Part shown: positions 33,037-38,589 of the stretch, one piece after another
Layout: every line of letters begins with the position of its first letter
How positions within the stretch are numbered: position 1 is the stretch's first letter
Origin: Streptomyces sp. CBMA156
GTDB taxonomy: Bacteria; Actinomycetota; Actinomycetes; Streptomycetales; Streptomycetaceae
Assembly: GCF_014596515.1 (NCBI RefSeq)
Contig: NZ_MSJQ01000199.1
Coordinates: forward strand, 1-38,589
DNA: 38,589 bases
Reading direction: 5' to 3'
The notes under the pieces: generated by a model
What the model saw: the letters and a program-made list of their open reading frames with translations, nothing else
Database searches by the model: none
Told to the model about the DNA's origin: nothing
Translations under genes and position numbers: made by a program

Positions 33037-34098
33037 ATGGCGCCAGCCATCCAAGCCGAGAACCTGGTGAAGACCTTCGGCGACGTACGAGCCCTGGACG
33101 GCGTCAGCCTCGACGTCCCCGAGGGCACGGTGCTCGGGCTGCTCGGCCCGAACGGCGCCGGGAAGACCACCACCGTGCGGGTCCTCACCACTCTGCTCCG
33201 CCCCGACTCCGGCCGGGCGGTGGTCGCCGGGGTCGACGTGCTCAAGCACCCCAACCAGGTCCGCAGCCTGATCGGCCTCTCCGGCCAGTACGCGGCGGTC
33301 GACGAGTACCTGACCGGCTTCGAGAACCTCACCATGGTCGGCGAGCTCTACCAGATGACCCACCGCGAGGCGAAGGCCAGGGCGCTGGAGCTGCTGGAGT
33401 GGTTCAACCTCGCCGAGGCCAAGGACCGTACGGCCAAGACCTATTCGGGCGGCATGCGCCGGCGCCTGGACCTGGCCGCAGCCCTGGTCGTCCGGCCGCC
33501 GGTGATGTTCCTGGACGAGCCGACCACCGGCCTCGACCCGCGCAACCGGCTCGCGCTCTGGGAGGTCATCGAGACCCTGGTCGAGCAGGGCACCACGCTG
33601 CTGCTCACCACCCAGTACCTGGAGGAGGCCGACCGCCTCGCCCACGACATCGCGGTGGTCGACCACGGCCGGGTGATCGCCCGCGGCACCGCCGACCAGC
33701 TCAAGGCGCAGATCGGCGGCGAGCGGATCGAGGTCGTGGTGCACGAGCCAGGACTGATCACCGACGCGCTCGCGGCGCTGTCCGGCTACGCGCTGGGCGA
33801 GCCGACGGTGGAGAAGAACACCCGCCGGATCACCGTGCCGATCAGCGGCGGCGCCCGGGTGCTCGCCGACGCGATCCGCGAACTGGACTCCCGCGGGATC
33901 GAGATCGACGACATCGGGCTGCGCCGCCCGACCCTGGACGACGTCTTCCTCACCCTCACCGGCCACGTCGCCGAGGAGCGGCCCGGGGAGGAGGACGGCG
34001 ACGACGCCGGCGCGGACGGCCGGGGCAAGGGCAAGGACGGCGGCAAGGGCGGCCGCGGGCCGGACAAGCAGGCCGTGACGGCCGGGAAGGAGAGCTGA
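33037..34098 (+). CDS. DrrA-type ABC exporter ATP-binding protein
   Basis: This 353-aa ATPase of the daunorubicin-resistance (DrrA) family has Walker A GPNGAGKTT (37-45), signature TYSGGMRRRLDLA, Walker B VMFLDEPTTGLD and the switch His in LLTTQYLEEADRLAHD. The C-terminal DrrA extension (about 225-315) is present with GLRRPTLDDVFLTLTGH. A Gly/Lys/Asp-rich tail of about 40 residues after it is unusual and probably disordered. I prefer ATG at 33037 (MAPAIQAENLVKTFG) over ATG at 33025, which touches the AGGAG site. It energises the permease encoded 1 nt downstream and probably exports a lipophilic compound. Confidence 0.92.
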   Translation: MAPAIQAENLVKTFGDVRALDGVSLDVPEGTVLGLLGPNGAGKTTTVRVLTTLLRPDSGRAVVAGVDVLKHPNQVRSLIGLSGQYAAVDEYLTGFENLTMVGELYQMTHREAKARALELLEWFNLAEAKDRTAKTYSGGMRRRLDLAAALVVRPPVMFLDEPTTGLDPRNRLALWEVIETLVEQGTTLLLTTQYLEEADRLAHDIAVVDHGRVIARGTADQLKAQIGGERIEVVVHEPGLITDALAALSGYALGEPTVEKNTRRITVPISGGARVLADAIRELDSRGIEIDDIGLRRPTLDDVFLTLTGHVAEERPGEEDGDDAGADGRGKGKDGGKGGRGPDKQAVTAGKES

Positions 34099-34099
34099 G

Positions 34100-34957
34100 A
34101 TGAGCACCGCCACCGAACACGCCATCGGCCCGGCGATGCCCAGGCAGCGCCGGGGGATCTCCGCCGCCCTGCACGACTCCTGGGTGGTCGCCAAACGGAA
34201 CCTGCGCCGGACGACCCGCATACCCGAGATCGTCGTCTTCGGGCTGATGCAGCCGGTCATGTTCGTGCTGCTGTTCTCGTACGTGATGGGCGGGGCGATC
34301 AAGATCCCCGGCACGAACTCCAGCTCGGACACGTACATCCAGTTCCTGATGGCCGGCATCTTCGCCCAGACCGTCACCTTCGCCGTCGCCGGTGCCTCGG
34401 CGGGCATCGCGGAGGACATGAGCAAGGGGCTGGTGGACCGGTTCCGCTCGCTGCCGATGGCCCGTTCCGCGGTGCTGGTCGGCCGCACCCTCGCGGACCT
34501 GTGCCAGACCGCGTTCACCCTGGTCGTGCTGGCGCTGGTCGCGCTGCTGGTCGGCTGGCGGATCCACGACGGCCTGCTCAAGGCGCTCGGCGCCTTCGGC
34601 CTGCTGCTCCTGCTCGGCTACGCCTTCTCCTGGATCGGCGCGCTGATCGGCCTGTCGGTGCGCAGCCCCGAGGCGGCCACCTCGGCCGGACTGATCTGGC
34701 TGTTCCCGCTGACCTTCGTGTCCAACGCCTTCGTGCCGGTCACCTCGATGCCGGGCTGGCTCCAGGGGATCGCGTACTGGAACCCCTTCAGCGCCACCGT
34801 GCAGGCCTGCCGGGTGCTGTTCGGCAACCAGGTCGGTCCGGTGGACAGCGCCTGGTCGATGCAGCACGCGGCGCTGGTGTCGGTGCTGTGGTCGGTGGTG
34901 ATCACCGCGGTGTTCTCGTGGCTGGCAGTGCGCAAGTACCGGTCGTCCAGCGCCTGA
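34100..34957 (+). CDS. DrrB-type ABC exporter permease
   Basis: This 285-aa ABC-2 permease has about six helices, the first around VVFGLMQPVMFVLLFSYVMG. The coupling loop GIAEDMSKGLVDRFRSLPMA and the late segment LTFVSNAFVPVTSMPGWLQG are typical of DrrB proteins. The ATG is placed one base after the stop codon of the ATPase gene, with AAGGAGAG upstream, so the two are translationally coupled and form the exporter. A strong terminator follows, ending the two-gene operon controlled by the palindromic operators upstream. Confidence 0.93.
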   Translation: MSTATEHAIGPAMPRQRRGISAALHDSWVVAKRNLRRTTRIPEIVVFGLMQPVMFVLLFSYVMGGAIKIPGTNSSSDTYIQFLMAGIFAQTVTFAVAGASAGIAEDMSKGLVDRFRSLPMARSAVLVGRTLADLCQTAFTLVVLALVALLVGWRIHDGLLKALGAFGLLLLLGYAFSWIGALIGLSVRSPEAATSAGLIWLFPLTFVSNAFVPVTSMPGWLQGIAYWNPFSATVQACRVLFGNQVGPVDSAWSMQHAALVSVLWSVVITAVFSWLAVRKYRSSSA

Positions 34958-34976
34958 CCGGGCTCGGCCCGAACGC

Positions 34977-35018
34977 CGAGGGCGGCCGCGGAGTCCCTGA
35001 CCTCCGCGGCCGCCCTCG
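34977..35018. terminator. Strong bidirectional hairpin terminator
   Basis: A perfect 17-bp stem (CGAGGGCGGCCGCGGAG with complement) and 8-nt loop lie between the convergent permease and greA genes, serving both strands. Confidence 0.85.
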
Positions 35019-35033
35019 TGTCGTGGCGCCGGA

Positions 35034-35534
35034 TCAGCCGGCGTGCGGCACGACCTTGACGATCTTCACCATGGCCGGCCTGCCGTTCGGCAGCTCGTAG
35101 GTGGCCTCGTCGCCGATCCGCTTGCCGTCGATCGCGCGGCCCAGCGGGGACTGCGGCGAGTAGACGTCCAGGGCGTCGGCGCCGGCGACCTCGCGGGAGG
35201 CGAGCAGGAACTCCATGAGGTCGTCCTCGTCGCCGTCGAAGGCGACCGTGACGACCATGCCCGGGGCCACCGTGCCCGAGTCGGCCGGGGCCTCGCCGAC
35301 CTTGGCCCGCTCCAGCAGCTGGGTCAGCTGGCGGATGCGCAGCTCCTGCTTGCCCTGCTCCTCCTTCGCCGCGTGGTAGCCGGCGTTCTCCTTGAGGTCG
35401 CCCTCCTCGCGCGCCGCCTCGATCTTCTGGGCGATCTCGATGCGCCAGGGCCCGGTCAGGTGGTCCAGCTCGGCCTTGAGCTGGTCGTAGCCGGCCTGAG
35501 TGAGCCAGGTCACGTTCTCACTGGTCTGGGTCAC
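35034..35534 (-). CDS. greA: Transcription elongation factor GreA
   Basis: This 166-aa GreA reaches into the RNA polymerase secondary channel and triggers cleavage of backtracked RNA. The coiled coil (about 10-80) has the classic tip EEGDLKENAGYHAAKEEQ with acidic D46 and E49. The C-terminal FKBP-like domain has PGMVVTVAFDGDEDDLMEF and QSPLGRAIDGKRIGDEATYE. The GTG start has GAGGAG upstream and gives VTQTSENVTWLTQAGYDQLK, the family N-terminus. It is monocistronic between a terminator and a 350-bp upstream region. A divergent paralogue is at 10172-10639. Confidence 0.96.
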   Translation of the reverse strand: MTQTSENVTWLTQAGYDQLKAELDHLTGPWRIEIAQKIEAAREEGDLKENAGYHAAKEEQGKQELRIRQLTQLLERAKVGEAPADSGTVAPGMVVTVAFDGDEDDLMEFLLASREVAGADALDVYSPQSPLGRAIDGKRIGDEATYELPNGRPAMVKIVKVVPHAG

Positions 35535-35884
35535 GGGTGCTCCTCGTAGGTGCTGGGGGGCTGTGCTGAGGGTGTGAGTCGTCAGCAGGGTCGGTGGTGA
35601 TATCGGTCTCAACTACAAAGCAACGCCCGCTCCCGTACCATCCGGTGCGGAAGGGGCGAAACCACGAGCCTAACAAGTCCTGCCGACATACGGGAGGGGC
35701 GTTTGCGCGCCATTGACGGCGGCGTTGCGCCGGGGTGTACGGCAACGGGGCGCGGAACCCTCTACGGATGCCCGCTCCCCGGATCGAATATGCGCGCCGC
35801 CGGTGACGGGTGCGCCGTGCGGGGCGCGCGGCCGGGGGTGTGGCGCGGGGGGCGTGGCGCCGGGGGCGTGACGAGGGGTGCGCG
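35535..35884. other. 350-bp region upstream of greA
   Basis: It holds the greA promoter region with a TAGGCT box on the minus strand (35667-35672), giving a leader of about 125 nt. An inverted ACCATCCGGTGCGG-like element lies near 35637-35650, and the far end is a GC-rich, G-tract-rich stretch (35800-35880). No gene is visible. Confidence 0.4.
35667..35672 (-). promoter_or_regulatory. Candidate -10 box (TAGGCT) for greA
   Basis: TAGGCT on the minus strand is preceded by AT-richer ACTTGT sequence. The position implies a GreA leader of about 125 nt. Confidence 0.4.
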
Positions 35885-36298
35885 CTACTTGGCCGGGGTG
35901 CAGCCCAGCAGTTCGGCGGTGGTGCCGCGCGCGGTGGTGCGCAGGGTGACCACCGCGTCGTAGCCGGAGCCGGCCGCCGGGACCGGGAAGTCGGCCACCC
36001 CGACCACCGCGTGGTCGTCGGCCTGCGAGCGGACCGTACAGGTGCCGGCCTGCCCGTCGCCCTTGCGCACGGTGAGGCGCAGCTGGACCTCGGAGTCGGA
36101 GAGCACCTGGAAGGTCGGCACCGAGCCGTTGATCTTCGACTCGCGCAGCAGGTAGGAGCCGCCCAGCCAGGCGATCAGGCCCAGGCCGAGCACGCCGCAG
36201 ACCGCGCCGATCACCTTCAGGCGGCGGTCCGAGTCACGGGTGCCGCCGCGGCCGTAGCGCCCCTCGGGCAGCCGGGCGGCGGTGGTGTCTGCACTCAT
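35885..36298 (-). CDS. DUF4307 membrane protein
   Basis: This 137-aa protein has the DUF4307 layout: a basic N-terminus (GRYGRGGTRDSDRRLKVIGA), one membrane helix (about 31-50, AVCGVLGLGLIAWLGGSYLL) and an extracytoplasmic domain with two cysteines in GTCTVRSQADDHAVVG and ELLGCTPAK. Those cysteines could form a disulfide. The function is unknown; the gene is conserved next to mca in streptomycetes as far as I know. The ATG at 36296-36298 has GGAGAGGACGGAG upstream. The start region carries a TATAGT box and an operator-like inverted repeat. Confidence 0.85.
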   Translation of the reverse strand: MSADTTAARLPEGRYGRGGTRDSDRRLKVIGAVCGVLGLGLIAWLGGSYLLRESKINGSVPTFQVLSDSEVQLRLTVRKGDGQAGTCTVRSQADDHAVVGVADFPVPAAGSGYDAVVTLRTTARGTTAELLGCTPAK

Positions 36299-36352
36299 CG
36301 GACTCCGTCCTCTCCTGGGGGAGGGGCCGCGCGGGATGGTGCGGGGGAATGC

Positions 36353-36377
36353 GACGGACCTCCAGTCCGTCACTATA
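36353..36377 (-). promoter_or_regulatory. TATAGT -10 box followed by a GACGGAC/GTCCGTC inverted repeat
   Basis: On the minus strand TATAGT (36372-36377) is directly followed by GACGGAC-TGGAG-GTCCGTC (36353-36371), so the inverted repeat would sit on the transcription start of the DUF4307 gene. It could be an operator or a 5'-end hairpin. Confidence 0.5.
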
Positions 36378-36542
36378 GGAGGGGCACGCCCGCGGCCGGT
36401 CCGGCGGGGGCAGGGCTCGGCCGCGCCGGCGACGTTCAGCGGCCCGGCCCCGCGGCGACGCGGTCCCGAAGTGAGCGGTTCGTACGGTGGGCAGACCCGG
36501 ACTCCGCGGAACGCCCGACGAGTGTGGAAGGAACGCAAGGCG

Positions 36543-37448
36543 TTGACTGAGCAGTTGCGACTGATGGCGGTGCACGCCCACCCGGACGACGAGTCCAGCA
36601 AGGGCGCGGCCACCATGGCCAGGTACGTCGAGCAGGGCGTGGACGTGCTGGTGGCCACCTGCACGGGGGGCGAGCGCGGGTCGGTCCTCAACCCCAAGCT
36701 CCAGGGGGACCCGTACATCGAGGAGAACATCCACGAGGTGCGCCGCAAGGAGATGGACGAGGCGCGGGCGATCCTCGGCGTCCGGCAGGCCTGGCTGGGC
36801 TTCGTGGACTCCGGGCTGCCCGAGGGGGACCCGCTGCCCCCGCTGCCCGAGGGCTGCTTCGCCCTCCAGGACGTCAAGGAGGCGGCGGAGCCGCTGGTCC
36901 GGCTGATCCGCGAGTTCAGGCCGCAGGTCATCACGACCTACGACGAGAACGGCGGGTACCCGCACCCGGACCACATCATGACCCACAAGATCACCATGCT
37001 GGCCTTCGACGCCGCGGGCGACCCGGACGCCTACCCGGAGGCCGGCGAGCCCTGGCAGCCGCTCAAGCTGTACTACAACCACGGCTTCCCGATGGGCCGC
37101 ATCCGGGCCCTGCACGCGTACCTCACCGAGCACGGCCACGAGTCGCCGTACGGGGAGTGGATCGAGGGCTGGGAGAAGAGCGGCCGCAAGGAGCGCGAGA
37201 TCACCACCCGGGTCCGCTGCGACGACTGGTTCGAGACCCGCGACCGCGCGCTGATCGCCCACGCGACCCAGATCGACCCGGACGGCCCGTGGTTCCGCGT
37301 TCCCCTGGAGGTCCAGCGCGAGGTCTGGCCCACCGAGGACTACGAACTCGCCCGTACCCTGGTCGACGTGGACCTGCCGGAGGACGACCTGTTCGCCGGT
37401 CTGCGCACCCCCACCCTGGTGGCCGAGGCCGCCGACACGCGCGACTGA
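36543..37448 (+). CDS. mca: Mycothiol S-conjugate amidase Mca
   Basis: This 301-aa zinc amidase of the LmbE/MshB family cleaves mycothiol S-conjugates to release mercapturic acids and GlcN-Ins, so that toxins are exported and mycothiol is recycled. Zinc ligands are H13 and D16 in VHAHPDDESSKG and H144 in YPHPDHIMTHKI, with catalytic D15 next to them. LYYNHGFPMGRIRALH and the long C-terminal part match Mca rather than MshB. The TTG start is supported by GGAAGGAA and by the family N-terminus EQLRLMAVHAHPDD. It marks the organism as a mycothiol-using actinobacterium. DUF4307 is divergent and the small membrane protein follows. Confidence 0.95.
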   Translation: MTEQLRLMAVHAHPDDESSKGAATMARYVEQGVDVLVATCTGGERGSVLNPKLQGDPYIEENIHEVRRKEMDEARAILGVRQAWLGFVDSGLPEGDPLPPLPEGCFALQDVKEAAEPLVRLIREFRPQVITTYDENGGYPHPDHIMTHKITMLAFDAAGDPDAYPEAGEPWQPLKLYYNHGFPMGRIRALHAYLTEHGHESPYGEWIEGWEKSGRKEREITTRVRCDDWFETRDRALIAHATQIDPDGPWFRVPLEVQREVWPTEDYELARTLVDVDLPEDDLFAGLRTPTLVAEAADTRD

Positions 37449-37461
37449 ACCACCCCCCGAG

Positions 37462-37486
37462 GGCCCGGCTCCCCGTGAGCCGGGCC
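37462..37486 (+). terminator. Hairpin terminator after mca
   Basis: GGCCCGGCT/AGCCGGGCC forms a 9-bp stem with a CCCCGTG loop, 14 nt after the mca stop codon and 11 nt before the next ATG. Confidence 0.65.
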
Positions 37487-37497
37487 ACCATAGAGAT

Positions 37498-37689
37498 ATG
37501 AGTGCCTCCGTGAACCTCGTCCATCTCGCCGCTGACCTCGCCGTCGACGACGCCAAGGTCACCCCCGGCCTGCTCGGCTTCGTCGTCTTCGCCGCCCTCG
37601 GCGTCGCGACCTGGTTCCTGGCCAAGTCGATGAACCGGCAGTTCAAGAAGGTCGACTTCGTCGAGGAGCCGGAGGCCCCGAAGGAGTGA
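37498..37689 (+). CDS. Small single-span membrane protein, 63 aa
   Basis: The 63-residue product starts MSASVNLVHLAADLAVDD and has one strong helix (LLGFVVFAALGVATWFLAKS, about 25-44). It ends in a charged tail (KKVDFVEEPEAPKE) that should face the cytoplasm. No ribosome binding site is evident, and the mca terminator lies just upstream, so it may be read through or start from a promoter very close to the ATG. The function is unknown; similar small membrane proteins follow mca in streptomycetes as far as I know. A hairpin terminator follows. Confidence 0.75.
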   Translation: MSASVNLVHLAADLAVDDAKVTPGLLGFVVFAALGVATWFLAKSMNRQFKKVDFVEEPEAPKE

Positions 37690-37695
37690 GCCGGC

Positions 37696-37721
37696 GGCCG
37701 GCCCCGCCCGTGGGGCCGGCC
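37696..37721 (+). terminator. Hairpin terminator (10-bp stem)
   Basis: GGCCGGCCCC pairs with GGGGCCGGCC around GCCCGT and is followed by TTCGG, right after the 63-aa gene. Confidence 0.75.
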
Positions 37722-37757
37722 TTCGGTGAAGCGGTCCCGGCGGCCCGTCCGGCTTCG

Positions 37758-37763
37758 TAGGAT
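37758..37763 (+). promoter_or_regulatory. -10 box (TAGGAT) of a leaderless histidine kinase gene
   Basis: TAGGAT ends 8 nt before the ATG and no ribosome binding site is seen. Confidence 0.4.
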
Positions 37764-37771
37764 CCCGAGCC

Positions 37772-38589
37772 ATGACGTGGTCGTGGCAGACCGTGGTGCG
37801 CGGGGCGGGGTACGGAGCGGCCGTGGCGGGGGTGCTGGCGGCCGCGGTGGCGGGGCTGGGGGACCCGGGGCCGCTGATCGTCGGCTCCGGGGTGACGGCG
37901 GTGGCCGCCGGGCTGTTCCCGGCGCTCCGGGGCCCGGGGCGGGCCGGGGCGGTGGGGCCTTCGGTGCTGTCCGCCTGCGCCGTCTCGCTGCTGGTGACGG
38001 CCGGCTACCGCGGGCCGGTGTCCGGCGGCATCGAGCCCTGGTGGCTGCTGGAGACCGTCGCGCTGCTGGCCCCGGTCGTTCCCGCGGTGCGCCGGCCCCC
38101 GGCGGCGGCCGCCCTCGGCTACGGCGTGCTGCTGGTCGTGACGGTGGTGCTGGTGCCGCTGCGGATCGCCCTCTGGGCCCGGCCGCCGGCCCCGCCCGAG
38201 GCGGCCGTCAAACTCTGTCTGATCCCGGCCCTGCTGTCCTGCGCGGTGGTCGGCGTCGGCTGCTACCTGCGGTCGATGGACACCCGCGCGCGGGCCGCGG
38301 TGGTGGCCGGACGGCGGGCGCAGCGCCTGGACCTGGCCCGTGACCTGCACGACTTCGCCGCGCACGACGTCACCGGGGTGGTGGTGCTGGCCCAGGCCGC
38401 GCAGGTGCTGGCCCGGCAGGACCCCCGGCAGGCGGTCGAGCTGCTGGCGGGGATCGAGGCGGGGGACTGGCCGGCGGTCGGACGTCCGCGCCGCGCGGCG
38501 GTGTCGTCCTTCGGCATCAGCGGCACCAACGCGCATGTGGTGCTGGAGCAGGCGCCCGCCGAGAAGGCCGTCCAGGCCGGCGAGGTGAC
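37772..38589 (+). CDS. Sensor histidine kinase, N-terminal part, fused to a PKS ketosynthase tail
   Basis: The first 225 or so codons encode a NarL-type (HisKA_3) sensor kinase. It has several membrane helices (for example [52 protein letters not shown]), then the dimerisation/phosphorylation helix [20 protein letters not shown] with phospho-acceptor H193. The catalytic ATPase domain should follow. Instead, from about residue 228, the frame continues without a stop into [20 protein letters not shown] and [13 protein letters not shown], the end of a modular polyketide-synthase ketosynthase. The gene also runs off the window. The kinase part is secure. The junction is probably an assembly error at a PKS repeat; a genuine deletion fusion is the alternative. 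Confidence 0.75.
   Translation, partial: MTWSWQTVVRGAGYGAAVAGVLAAAVAGLGDPGPLIVGSGVTAVAAGLFPALRGPGRAGAVGPSVLSACAVSLLVTAGYRGPVSGGIEPWWLLETVALLAPVVPAVRRPPAAAALGYGVLLVVTVVLVPLRIALWARPPAPPEAAVKLCLIPALLSCAVVGVGCYLRSMDTRARAAVVAGRRAQRLDLARDLHDFAAHDVTGVVVLAQAAQVLARQDPRQAVELLAGIEAGDWPAVGRPRRAAVSSFGISGTNAHVVLEQAPAEKAVQAGEV
38461..38589 (+). other. Fragment of a type I PKS ketosynthase C-terminus
   Basis: About 43 codons match the last conserved block of ketosynthase domains: [14 protein letters not shown], then [11 protein letters not shown] and the start of the KS-AT linker. No other PKS sequence is present in the window. Confidence 0.85.

Noticed and set aside
35518..35745. A 75-codon minus-strand frame overlapping the greA start
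   Set aside because: It overlaps the greA ribosome binding site and promoter, shows no coding bias and has no family resemblance.
38461..38589. Start of a PKS biosynthetic gene cluster
   Set aside because: Only the last 43 or so codons of a ketosynthase are present, joined to a kinase; no upstream KS residues or other PKS genes support a cluster here.

Overview
The window is very GC-rich, with strongly G/C-biased third codon positions, frequent GTG and TTG starts, TAGGCT/TANNNT -10 boxes, several apparently leaderless genes and U-poor hairpin terminators. It also carries a mycothiol S-conjugate amidase (Mca), a DrrAB-type exporter and a lipoprotein L,D-transpeptidase. Together these point to the chromosome of a mycelial actinomycete, most likely Streptomyces or Kitasatospora. 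I see no rRNA, tRNA, insertion sequence, prophage or CRISPR array.

Left part (1-10,150). A minus-strand operon starts with an Nramp-like divalent-cation transporter whose metal-binding motifs are non-canonical. Two small genes follow, the last cut by the window edge. The transporter has a leader of about 370 nt with a 23-codon upstream ORF and a palindrome. A YhgE/Pip-type (DUF3533) membrane protein is divergent to it. Next comes a tight minus-strand unit, MFS transporter - FdhD - LysR regulator - FdhF/YdeP-type molybdopterin oxidoreductase. It has overlapping or near-abutting genes, three 11-12 bp repeats upstream, and tandem-repeat-derived peptide tails.

Middle part (10,150-25,560). A GreA-like factor is followed by a large SF1 (UvrD/Rep-like) helicase with an N-terminal RelE/ParE-like domain. 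Beside the helicase lie a coding-like remnant and a small conserved-looking gene. Then come a long-form GAPDH, an SRPBCC-like protein convergent with an epoxide-hydrolase-like enzyme, an ECF sigma factor, a membrane-anchored hypothetical protein, a thiolase, an SGNH hydrolase divergent from cystathionine beta-synthase, an acidic hypothetical protein and the L,D-transpeptidase.

Right part (25,560-38,589). The minus-strand run is M48 protease - TPR-like protein - MsrA - cupin. The M48/TPR junction carries a (GCGGT)6 repeat. The plus strand then has cystathionine gamma-synthase/lyase, IlvA-type threonine dehydratase (divergent from a MarR regulator) and a DrrAB exporter behind two PadR-like operators. 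GreA, DUF4307, Mca and a 63-aa membrane protein follow. CBS, cystathionine gamma-synthase/lyase, MsrA and Mca make this a sulfur and thiol-redox neighbourhood: transsulfuration supplies cysteine, the precursor of mycothiol, while Mca and MsrA act in detoxification and repair.

The right edge is abnormal. The last gene begins as a sensor histidine kinase but, about 130 bp before the end, runs in frame into the C-terminal end of a polyketide-synthase ketosynthase domain. This is probably an assembly chimera at a PKS repeat, although a real fusion is not excluded.
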